Positions 1 to 5,656 of a DNA stretch of 7,817 nucleotides are shown here, piece after piece. The position numbers were made by a program, and so were the translations under genes. Position 1 is the stretch's first letter. The number at the start of each line of letters is the position of its first letter. This stretch comes from UMGS1613 sp045636225 (GTDB taxonomy: Bacteria; Bacillota_I; Bacilli_A; RF39; UBA660): contig JAZTXB010000106.1 in the NCBI GenBank assembly GCA_045636225.1, positions 1-7,817 of the forward strand, read 5' to 3'. The notes under the pieces are model-generated. The model was not told the origin of the DNA and ran no database searches. It saw nothing but the letters and a program-made list of their open reading frames with translations.

Positions 1-762
1 ATATTACATAATTCTTATAATTTTTTAGATTTAAAAAAGATTATAAGTAGAAATAAAAAACTATTGGATATTTATAATGAGCACGTAAATAAAAATCCAA
101 ATAATTTAATATATGAAATCATAATGAAAGGTTTTTTTATAGAACTTAAAGTTGCAAAAGAAGAAAAAATATTTGATACTATAAAGATTATTGTAGATGA
201 ACTATTACAAAAGGAAAATTTAAACTATTCGGATATAAATTTTTTAGGCTTTGGAGCGCTTAATTATGTTATATCTATTGGAAGTAAAGTATTAAAATTA
301 GGTCAAAAAAGAGAAACTTTTGTAATTGATAATAATAGAAGATTTTTAAAACCAATACTTAGAACAGAAATAAATAGTATAAATGAGGATGAAGTTCTTG
401 GGTGTATTGAAGTAACTGAGAAAGTTAATACAAAAAATATAACGGTATCTGATGTATATATAGTATATAAAGAATTAAGGGATAAAGGTTATTACTGGGC
501 TGATTGTAGAAAAGATAATGTTGGTAAACTAATAAGAAAAAATAAAATATATTTTGATGATTTATCTCCAGTTAAAGAAGCCGTTAATTATACAACTGAT
601 AATGATGAGGAATTAGAAGAGGACGAATTAGTAATACTTGATAATGACTATATTTTTACTGAAGAACAATTTAGAAAATTAAATTTTGAAACTAGGCGAA
701 GCTATTTAGAACAAATGGAAAAATATGAAAATAAATATACAGAAGAAAAAAGGAGAAAATAA
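1..762 (+). CDS. Protein-kinase-like protein, 5'-truncated by window edge
   Basis: The frame is open from base 1 to the TAA at 760-762, and no start with a ribosome binding site is visible (the TTG at 64 has none), so the gene most likely begins upstream. Of 253 visible residues, 82-101 hold a glycine-containing segment followed by VLKLG, resembling a kinase P-loop and ATP-binding lysine. WADCRKDN (about 166-173) aligns position by position with the HGDLKPDN catalytic loop of protein and small-molecule kinases, keeping the catalytic Asp and Asn. FDDLS (about 185-189) sits where the DFG metal-binding motif would be. An acidic stretch (about 200-216) and a charged tail follow. No membrane segment is seen. 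It ends 1 base before the Nudix start, so the two are probably co-transcribed. The kinase-like fold is inferred from motif order; the substrate is unknown, and a pseudokinase is possible. Confidence 0.7.
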   Translation: MLHNSYNFLDLKKIISRNKKLLDIYNEHVNKNPNNLIYEIIMKGFFIELKVAKEEKIFDTIKIIVDELLQKENLNYSDINFLGFGALNYVISIGSKVLKLGQKRETFVIDNNRRFLKPILRTEINSINEDEVLGCIEVTEKVNTKNITVSDVYIVYKELRDKGYYWADCRKDNVGKLIRKNKIYFDDLSPVKEAVNYTTDNDEELEEDELVILDNDYIFTEEQFRKLNFETRRSYLEQMEKYENKYTEEKRRK

Positions 763-763
763 T

Positions 764-1180
764 ATGAAAGAAAAATCATGTGGGGCAATAGTATATAAAA
801 ATGAAAATAATGAACTTAAATTTTTATTAGTTTATCAAAATAATGGATACTATAGTTTTCCAAAGGGCCATGTAGAAGAAGGGGAATCTGAATTAGAAAC
901 TACAATTAGGGAAATAAAAGAAGAAACTAATTTAGATGTAGATGTAGATACAAATTTTAGGTGTATGATTACATATTTAGTAGAATCTAAAAACATAATG
1001 AAAGATTCAGTATATTTTGTAGCGACTCCTATAACTTATGATTTAAAAAATCAAGAAGGGGAAATAGAGGAATGCTCTTGGAATAGCTATGATGAAGTTA
1101 TGAATAAATTAGAATTTGATAATATAAAAGAAATTTTTGAAAAAGCTTATAATTATATAAAAATAAAGCTTGACAAATAA
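764..1180 (+). CDS. Nudix hydrolase, Ap4A-hydrolase-like
   Basis: This 138-residue protein is a complete Nudix hydrolase of normal length for a single-domain member. The Nudix box runs from Gly35 to Leu57: G-x5-E (35-41), then REIKEE (49-54), supplying the metal-binding glutamates. The usual Gly near the end of the box is Asn56, a tolerated variant. The start SCGAIVYK and the segment SFPKGHVEEGE resemble bis(5'-nucleosyl)-tetraphosphatases, which cleave Ap4A-type dinucleotides; other nucleoside diphosphate derivatives remain possible. The ATG at 764 is chosen because AGGAGA lies 7 bases upstream (751-756); the in-frame ATG at 725 lies inside the kinase-like gene and lacks such a site. The 1-base gap to the upstream stop suggests translational coupling. 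A promoter for the next unit overlaps the 3' end of this gene. Confidence 0.9.
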   Translation: MKEKSCGAIVYKNENNELKFLLVYQNNGYYSFPKGHVEEGESELETTIREIKEETNLDVDVDTNFRCMITYLVESKNIMKDSVYFVATPITYDLKNQEGEIEECSWNSYDEVMNKLEFDNIKEIFEKAYNYIKIKLDK

Positions 1181-1197
1181 AAAAAATAATGTATAAT
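1170..1197 (+). promoter_or_regulatory. Sigma-A-type promoter for the tandem RNA leader and GNAT operon
   Basis: A perfect -35 box TTGACA (1170-1175) and a perfect -10 box TATAAT (1192-1197) are separated by 16 bases. The -35 box overlaps the last codons of the Nudix gene. Transcription should start near 1204, immediately before the first structured RNA element. This is the strongest-looking promoter in the window, and no comparable promoter is seen between it and the GNAT gene. Confidence 0.85.
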
Positions 1198-1203
1198 GTA
1201 AGT

Positions 1204-1296
1204 CAGTGAGAGGGAATAAGGATGCGAGCTTCCCTGGGAGAAATCTTACACGTTTATTAAAGCGGAGTCACTTTTATAGTTGACTGCGCTTTTTTT
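1204..1296 (+). promoter_or_regulatory. Structured RNA element A (riboswitch/attenuator-like), first of a tandem pair
   Basis: In order this holds GTGAG (1206-1210), a hairpin with stem AGGGAA/TTCCCT (1211-1216 with 1230-1235), GGGA (1236-1239), which can pair weakly with TCTT (1244-1247) around a GAAA loop, ACACG (1248-1252), and GCGGAGTCACTT (1262-1273). The last block forms the 5' arm of an intrinsic terminator. GTGA (1206-1209) is complementary to TCAC (1268-1271), so pairing of the two would break up the terminator, as expected of a transcriptional on-switch. The same blocks recur in the same order in element B with a different hairpin stem sequence, which supports a conserved RNA structure. 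The ligand is unknown. I have a vague recollection of similar blocks in the guanidine-IV (mepA-motif) class but cannot verify it. Confidence 0.7.
1259..1296 (+). terminator. Intrinsic terminator of RNA element A
   Basis: AAAGCGGAGTCA (1259-1270) pairs with TGACTGCGCTTT (1281-1292) over 12 positions with one G-G mismatch, around a 10-base loop, and runs into a T tract ending at 1296. The 5' arm carries the motif shared with element B, so termination and RNA folding are probably alternatives. It may also end transcripts reading through from the kinase-Nudix pair. Confidence 0.85.
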
Positions 1297-1328
1297 CATA
1301 TCTTTTAGCAGTCAAATTAATATTTTTT

Positions 1329-1413
1329 GTGAGTATGCATTAAAGCTGCATAGGGATTACTAGTCCTACACGCGACGCGGAGTCACTTCTTAGTGGTTTT
1401 CGTGTCGTTTTTT
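1329..1413 (+). promoter_or_regulatory. Structured RNA element B (riboswitch/attenuator-like), second of a tandem pair
   Basis: This repeats the block order of element A: GTGAG (1329-1333), a hairpin with stem TATGCA/TGCATA (1334-1339 with 1347-1352), GGGA (1353-1356), which can pair with TCCT (1364-1367), ACACG (1368-1372), and GCGGAGTCACTT (1377-1388). The hairpin stem is entirely different from that of element A yet still fully paired, and an AGC precedes the 3' arm in both. GTGA (1329-1332) can pair with TCAC (1383-1386). No separate promoter is evident between the two elements, so a transcript reaching the GNAT gene must pass both terminators. Confidence 0.7.
1373..1413 (+). terminator. 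Intrinsic terminator of RNA element B
   Basis: The arms at 1373-1387 and 1392-1407 pair along their length with several G-U pairs and one bulged T, closing a TCTT loop. A run of six T follows (1408-1413). It lies 4 bases upstream of the GNAT ribosome binding site (AAGGAGGAG, 1417-1425), so readthrough here would directly control expression of the downstream operon. Confidence 0.82.
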
Positions 1414-1430
1414 ATTAAGGAGGAGATATT

Positions 1431-1970
1431 ATGTATTATAAGAAGATTGAAGGAGACAGAATTTTTTTGTCACCAATGTGTATTGAGGATGCGGAGTTTT
1501 TTACAAAATGGATGAATGATTTTAAAGTTACTGATGGAGTCAATGGCAGTAACAAATTAGTAACGCTTGAAAGTGAAAGAAATTGGATAGAAGAAAATAA
1601 TAAGGCTAGTAATTATATTTTTTCCATTGTGAAAAAAGAAAATAATGAATTAATTGGTAATTGTAGTTTTCATGAAATTGATAATATTTATGGAAATGCT
1701 ACTATAGGTATTTTAATAGGTGAAGAAGAAAATAGAAATAAAGGTTATGGTAGTGAAGCTATTAAATTATTAATTAGTTATGGATTTGATTATTTAAACT
1801 TAAATAATATTATGCTTAGTGTATACTCATTTAATGAACGAGCTATTAATTGCTATAAAAAAGTTGGGTTTAAAGAAATTGGTAAAAGAAGATGTGCAAT
1901 GATGAAAAATAATAAAAGATATGATATTATATATATGGATATAATAAGGGATGAATATTATAAGGAGTAA
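1431..1970 (+). CDS. GNAT-family N-acetyltransferase, RimJ/RimL-like
   Basis: The 179-residue product is a full-length single-domain GNAT enzyme, which transfers an acetyl group from acetyl-CoA to an amine; it should be cytosolic. The N-terminal DRIFLSPMCIEDAEFFTKW is typical of the RimJ/RimL-type subgroup. The acetyl-CoA pyrophosphate loop is RNKGYG (102-107), and the C-terminal motif with Asn135, Arg137, Ala138, Tyr142 and GF (146-147) is the usual distal signature. The substrate cannot be read from sequence: ribosomal protein N-termini, polyamines, small amines and antibiotics are all known in the wider family. The ATG at 1431 follows a strong AAGGAGGAG site with good spacing. It is the first gene after two RNA-controlled terminators, so its expression is probably conditional. 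The next gene starts 4 bases after its stop. Confidence 0.9.
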   Translation: MYYKKIEGDRIFLSPMCIEDAEFFTKWMNDFKVTDGVNGSNKLVTLESERNWIEENNKASNYIFSIVKKENNELIGNCSFHEIDNIYGNATIGILIGEEENRNKGYGSEAIKLLISYGFDYLNLNNIMLSVYSFNERAINCYKKVGFKEIGKRRCAMMKNNKRYDIIYMDIIRDEYYKE

Positions 1971-1974
1971 TAAT

Positions 1975-3093
1975 ATGAAAATAGTAATACCAAATTATAA
2001 TGAATGTATAACAAATGTATCTAATTCAATATTAAAACATTTTAATCATGGGACATATCATAATACTATTGATGCTTTAGATAGTATACTTGAAAAAAAT
2101 TATAAAAACGTAATTGTAGTCTTATGTGATGGAATGGGTTCTATCTTACTTGATGAAATGTTAGATAACGATTCATTTTTAATAAAAAATAGATTAAAAA
2201 CTATTACAAGCGTTTATCCGCCAACTACAACAGCAGCCACTACTAGTATGTTAAGTGGATTAAACCCAAATGAACATGGTTGGCTTGGTTGGGATTTATA
2301 TTTTAAAAAAGAAAATAAAGTAATATCTATGTTTATTAATACAGTTAAAGATTCAGATGTAAAAGCAGAAGAATATAATGTAGCTAAAAAAACATTTCCG
2401 TATGAAAGTATAATAAACAAAATAGGAAAGAACTATGAGGCATATGAATTATTACCTTTCGTAAATGAAGAATATAAAATGCTTGATAATCAAGTAGATA
2501 AAATCATTGAGTTATCTAAAACTCCAAATAAAAAGTTTATTTATGCATACTATGAAGACCCGGATCATTTATTACATGATTATGGTATAAATAGTGAAGT
2601 TGTAAAAAGAGAATTTGAAAATATAAATAATAGTTTAGAATATTTATGTGATAATATTGAAGATAGTGTAGTTATTATAGTAGCTGATCATGGTCATATA
2701 AATACTGAATATTATAATTTAGATAATTATCCAAGTATAAAAAAATATCTTGAAAGAACAACTTCATTAGAACCAAGAGCAGTTTCTTTTAAAATATTTG
2801 AAGATAAAAAACAAATATTTGAATTAGAATTTAATAAACTATTTGGAGAAGATTTTTGGTTATTAAAAGCAGAAGAAGTAACTCAAAAACAAATATTTGG
2901 TACAGGTAAAAATAATAATCATTTTGAAGAATCTATAGGTGATTATGTAGCAATAGCTAAAACAAATAAAGGTATTATTTATAGTGATGCTACTATTAAG
3001 TTTCCAAGTCATCATGCAGGACTTACAGATAGAGAAATGTTTATACCATTAATAGTAAAAGAAAAACAAAAAGTTAAGATAAAAGAGCAATAA
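1975..3093 (+). CDS. Alkaline-phosphatase-superfamily phosphodiesterase (type I phosphodiesterase/nucleotide pyrophosphatase-like)
   Basis: The 372-residue protein carries the metal-site order of the alkaline phosphatase superfamily: Asp52 in CDGMGS, a threonine-rich nucleophile segment YPPTTTAATTSMLSG (81-95), Asp197 and His201 in DPDHLLH, Asp238-His239 in ADHGH, and a C-terminal His in PSHHAGL (344-350). These would bind two divalent metals and hydrolyse a phosphomono- or phosphodiester. No signal peptide or membrane segment is seen, so it is probably cytosolic, unlike many secreted family members. The ATG at 1975 is chosen because AGGAG lies 7 bases upstream (1963-1967); the in-frame ATG at 1951 lies within the GNAT gene without such a site. 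The 4-base gap shows co-expression with the GNAT gene and hence shared control by the tandem RNA elements. The substrate is not determinable. Confidence 0.87.
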   Translation: MKIVIPNYNECITNVSNSILKHFNHGTYHNTIDALDSILEKNYKNVIVVLCDGMGSILLDEMLDNDSFLIKNRLKTITSVYPPTTTAATTSMLSGLNPNEHGWLGWDLYFKKENKVISMFINTVKDSDVKAEEYNVAKKTFPYESIINKIGKNYEAYELLPFVNEEYKMLDNQVDKIIELSKTPNKKFIYAYYEDPDHLLHDYGINSEVVKREFENINNSLEYLCDNIEDSVVIIVADHGHINTEYYNLDNYPSIKKYLERTTSLEPRAVSFKIFEDKKQIFELEFNKLFGEDFWLLKAEEVTQKQIFGTGKNNNHFEESIGDYVAIAKTNKGIIYSDATIKFPSHHAGLTDREMFIPLIVKEKQKVKIKEQ

Positions 3094-3125
3094 AATTTGT
3101 TGCTCTTTATTCTATTATTTTTTTT
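3082..3125 (+). terminator. Intrinsic terminator after the GNAT-phosphodiesterase operon
   Basis: AAAGAGCAA (3082-3090) pairs perfectly with TTGCTCTTT (3100-3108) around a 9-base loop that contains the stop codon of the phosphodiesterase gene. A T-rich tract follows, interrupted near the stem and continuous at 3118-3125. Confidence 0.75.
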
Positions 3126-3135
3126 AATTTTAGTG

Positions 3136-3141
3136 TATAAT
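3136..3141 (+). promoter_or_regulatory. -10 box of the obg promoter
   Basis: A perfect TATAAT (3136-3141) follows the T-rich end of the upstream terminator. The -35 region at 17-base spacing is only a poor match. Transcription starting near 3148 would leave a leader of about 16 bases before the ATG at 3164, which helps decide the obg start. Confidence 0.6.
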
Positions 3142-3163
3142 ACATATGAATGGACGTGATACT

Positions 3164-4435
3164 ATGTTTATAGATGAAGTAATAATTGAACTAAATGCAG
3201 GCCGTGGTGGAAATGGCTGTATGGCATTTAGAAGAGAAAAATATGTAGAAATGGGTGGACCTTTTGGTGGAAATGGGGGTCATGGAGGAAATATTATATT
3301 TGAAGTCGATGAAGGATTAAATACTTTAATTGATTTAAGATATAAAAAATTATATAAAGCTTCTCAAGGAGAACATGGCCAAGGTAAGGCTATGAATGGA
3401 AAAAATGCAGAAGATCTTATAATAAAGGTTCCAATAGGTACAGTAATTACTGATACAGATACTAATTTGATTATAGGAGATTTAACTAAAAAAGGAGATA
3501 GGGTAGTAGCTGCATATGGAGGACGCGGAGGTCGTGGTAATATGGCTTTTGCAACTCGTAATAATCCTGCACCTGCTTTTTGCGAAAACGGAGAACCTGG
3601 AGAAGAAAAAAAAGTTAAAGTAGAATTAAAATTACTAGCTGATGTTGGACTTGTAGGACTTCCTAGTGTAGGGAAAAGTACGTTTATAAGTAAGGTAAGT
3701 GCTGCTAAACCAAAGATAGCTGCTTATCATTTCACAACTCTTACACCTAATCTTGGGGTAGTAAAAACAAAAGATAATAGATCTTTTGTAGTTGCTGATT
3801 TACCTGGTCTTATAGAAGGAGCTTCTCTTGGTGAAGGTTTAGGGGATAAATTCTTAAAGCATATAGAAAGAACTAGAGTAATTGCGCATATTATAGATAT
3901 GTCTGCTTTTGAAGGAAGAAATCCAGTAGAAGATTATAAAATAATAAATAAAGAATTAGAAAGCTTTAATAAAAAAATAATGGATAAGCCACAAATAATA
4001 ATAGCTAATAAAATGGATATTCCAGGAGCTAAAGAGAATTTAGACAACTTTAAAAAAGAAATAGATTGTGAAATTTATGAAATAAGTGCCGAAACGGGTG
4101 AAGGACTAGATAAAGTACTAGTAAAACTTGCGGATATGCTTGATAAGATAGAAAAACAACCCTTATATGAGGATGAAAAATTTGAAAGCCATGTACTTTA
4201 TAAATTTAAAAAAGAACAACCTTTTAGAATTTATAAAGATGGAAATACTTTTGTAGTAACAGGCGAAGAAATAGAAAAAATGCTAAAGATGACTTGGTTT
4301 GCTAGTGATGAAGCGTTTGCTAGATTTTCAAAAAAATTAAGAAAATTAGGAATTGATGATAAGTTAAAAGAAATGGGAATTGAAGAAGGGGATATAGTTC
4401 GAATTCTAGAATATGAATTTGAATATCGTGATTAA
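3164..4435 (+). CDS. obg: GTPase Obg (ribosome assembly / stress GTPase)
   Basis: Obg is an essential GTPase that assists late large-subunit ribosome assembly and links it to (p)ppGpp signalling. The 423-residue product has the full three-domain layout: the glycine-rich N-terminal Obg fold (1-158, with NAGRGGNGCMAFRREKYV), the GTPase domain and the C-terminal OCT domain (about 340-423). The GTPase motifs are GLPSVGKST (165-173), switch I threonines near 191, DLPGLIEGA (212-220), NKMD (282-285) and SAETGEG (308-314). The length is close to the usual value of about 430. The ATG at 3164 gives the family's typical MFIDEV start; the in-frame ATG at 3146 would fall at or before the predicted transcription start. 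The ribosome binding site is weak (GTGAT). It is a single-gene unit, with no rplU or rpmA in the window upstream. Confidence 0.97.
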   Translation: MFIDEVIIELNAGRGGNGCMAFRREKYVEMGGPFGGNGGHGGNIIFEVDEGLNTLIDLRYKKLYKASQGEHGQGKAMNGKNAEDLIIKVPIGTVITDTDTNLIIGDLTKKGDRVVAAYGGRGGRGNMAFATRNNPAPAFCENGEPGEEKKVKVELKLLADVGLVGLPSVGKSTFISKVSAAKPKIAAYHFTTLTPNLGVVKTKDNRSFVVADLPGLIEGASLGEGLGDKFLKHIERTRVIAHIIDMSAFEGRNPVEDYKIINKELESFNKKIMDKPQIIIANKMDIPGAKENLDNFKKEIDCEIYEISAETGEGLDKVLVKLADMLDKIEKQPLYEDEKFESHVLYKFKKEQPFRIYKDGNTFVVTGEEIEKMLKMTWFASDEAFARFSKKLRKLGIDDKLKEMGIEEGDIVRILEYEFEYRD

Positions 4436-4462
4436 AACACTTGAAAAAAAGTGTTTTTTTTT
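4434..4462 (+). terminator. Intrinsic terminator of obg
   Basis: AAAACACTT (4434-4442) pairs with AAGTGTTTT (4449-4457) around a short A-rich loop, with the T run continuing to 4462. It begins within the obg stop codon. The TTGAAA of the next promoter spans its arm and loop. Confidence 0.85.
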
Positions 4463-4469
4463 ATATAAT
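4441..4469 (+). promoter_or_regulatory. Promoter of pilin-like gene 1, overlapping the obg terminator
   Basis: TTGAAA (4441-4446) and TATAAT (4464-4469) are exactly 17 bases apart. The -35 box lies inside the obg terminator hairpin. The predicted start near 4476 gives a leader of about 18 bases. The promoter of the second pilin gene has the same boxes, spacing and placement. Confidence 0.75.
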
Positions 4470-4480
4470 AATAATGTGAA

Positions 4481-4546
4481 AGTAGATGATGATATGAATA
4501 AAAAAGGGTTTACATTAGTAGAATTACTTGCAGTAATAGTAATACT
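4481..4546 (+). repeat. Duplicated leader and signal-peptide segment (copy 1; copy 2 at 5644-5709)
   Basis: The 66 bases covering the ribosome binding region, ATG and prepilin signal align without gaps to 5644-5709 at 60 of 66 positions by eye. This is much closer than the rest of the two genes and includes untranslated bases, so it reflects tandem duplication or local gene conversion. Confidence 0.8.
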
Positions 4547-5588
4547 TGCTTTACTTGCATTAGTTGCTAATTCTTCAGTTACTAATGTGGTTAGAAATTC
4601 TAAAAGCGATTTATATAATGCTCAACTAGAATTAATAGAAAGTGCTGCTAAAACATGGGGTGCGGAAAATTTAGATAAACTTCCTGAGGATGGAAAGTGT
4701 AGTTATATAACATTAAAAAACCTAAAAAAATATGGTCTTTTAGAAGGTGATGTAGTTAATCCAAAAACTAATAAAAATTTTTCAGATAATATGTATATAA
4801 AAATAACTTCTAAAGTAAATAGTGAAGGTTTTTTAAAAACAGATTATGAAGTGGATGCGAATAATGTTTCTTCATGTATAGAGATATATCCAACTATATG
4901 TACATTAGTAAGTGGAGAAGAAAATACTATAGGTTCAAAATATGAGTGTGAGGTCAAAACTGAAACAAAGTATAATTTTTATGTATTATCTCATAATAAT
5001 GATGGCTCGACTAATTTAATAATGGATAGGAATATGTGTTCTGATGGAACACCAACAGATGCAAGCAAAGAAGATAAATGTATGATTAGTTGGAATTCAA
5101 CTGGTTCTAACTTTGATGGACCTGTTTTAGCTCTCGATTATTTGTATAATGCAACAATGAGTTGGATAAATATACCTAATATTGTAATGAATTATACAGA
5201 TGAAGGTAATACAGGGGCGAACGGATATGGTTCAATAGTAACCACTGATAATATAACAATATTAACGAAGAAAGATGGTACACAGGTATTAGTATTAAAC
5301 GATCAGATTGGCTATACAAACTTAAAGGCGAGACTGCCTTATCTAAGTGAGATAGATTCTTCAAATGGAGCAAACGAATATTCATATGAAAATTTAGATA
5401 ATTCGAATTGGTCTGGTTCAGAAACGAAACCAATAAATAATATAAGTGGAATATATGGTTATTGGACCTTTTTGTCAGAAGTTGATACTTCTACAAGAGT
5501 TTGGGCTGTATTAAGTGATGGAATTCGTGATGTACGTGAAATTACTACTTACTTAGGTGTACGTCCAGTTATAACATTAGAATTATAA
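4494..5588 (+). CDS. Type IV pilin-like protein 1 with C-terminal lectin-like domain
   Basis: The 364-residue product begins with a class III (prepilin) signal: MNKKG then FTLVELLAVI, cleaved between Gly5 and Phe6, with the conserved Glu10 at mature position 5 and a hydrophobic helix to about residue 26. Prepilin peptidase would process it before assembly into a pilus or pseudopilus, or it may stay membrane-anchored. A middle region with Cys69, Cys128, Cys136 and Cys152 is shared with the downstream paralogue; Cys182 and Cys196 are unique here. The C-terminal part (about 270-364) contains ARLPYLSEI, GYWTF, VWAVLSDG and GVRPVITL, a pattern resembling DUF1566/FGE-like C-type-lectin folds (inferred). 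The ATG at 4494 precedes the canonical signal; the in-frame ATG at 4413 lies inside obg. The ribosome binding site is weak. No pilus assembly genes are in the window. Confidence 0.88.
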   Translation: MNKKGFTLVELLAVIVILALLALVANSSVTNVVRNSKSDLYNAQLELIESAAKTWGAENLDKLPEDGKCSYITLKNLKKYGLLEGDVVNPKTNKNFSDNMYIKITSKVNSEGFLKTDYEVDANNVSSCIEIYPTICTLVSGEENTIGSKYECEVKTETKYNFYVLSHNNDGSTNLIMDRNMCSDGTPTDASKEDKCMISWNSTGSNFDGPVLALDYLYNATMSWINIPNIVMNYTDEGNTGANGYGSIVTTDNITILTKKDGTQVLVLNDQIGYTNLKARLPYLSEIDSSNGANEYSYENLDNSNWSGSETKPINNISGIYGYWTFLSEVDTSTRVWAVLSDGIRDVREITTYLGVRPVITLEL

Positions 5589-5592
5589 TTTA

Positions 5593-5626
5593 AAGATAAG
5601 ATGCTTGAAAAAGTGTCTTATTTTTT
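5593..5626 (+). terminator. Intrinsic terminator of pilin-like gene 1
   Basis: TAAGATGCTT (5597-5606) pairs with AAGTGTCTTA (5611-5620) over 10 base pairs, including two G-U pairs, with a GAAA tetraloop. A T run follows (5621-5626), and the stem can extend with upstream A/G bases. Confidence 0.85.
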
Positions 5627-5633
5627 GTATAAT
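5605..5633 (+). promoter_or_regulatory. Promoter of pilin-like gene 2, overlapping the preceding terminator
   Basis: TTGAAA (5605-5610) and TATAAT (5628-5633) are 17 bases apart. The -35 box covers the hairpin loop and its flank, and the -10 box directly follows the T tract. The expected start near 5640 leaves a leader of about 17 bases. The arrangement is identical to that upstream of pilin-like gene 1. Confidence 0.75.
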
Positions 5634-5656
5634 ATTAGAAGAGAGTAGATGATAAT

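Noticed and set aside
1198..1250. GTAAG (1198-1202) complementary to CTTAC (1245-1249), a possible closing helix of RNA element A
   Set aside because: GTAAG sits directly after the -10 box and would mostly lie upstream of the expected transcription start; element B has no equivalent pairing.
1204..1413. T-box leader or a common purine, TPP, SAM or glycine riboswitch
   Set aside because: The T-box sequence (AGGGTGGNACCGCG) and the signature blocks of those riboswitch classes are not present.
2214..2420. Open frame on the - strand, 68 codons
   Set aside because: It lies entirely within the phosphodiesterase gene, has no recognisable motif or ribosome binding site, and is antisense to conserved catalytic motifs.
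5176..5433. Open frame on the - strand, 85 codons
   Set aside because: It is antisense to pilin-like gene 1, has low complexity in translation (rich in Leu, Ser, Tyr) and no start signal; a shadow of the real gene.
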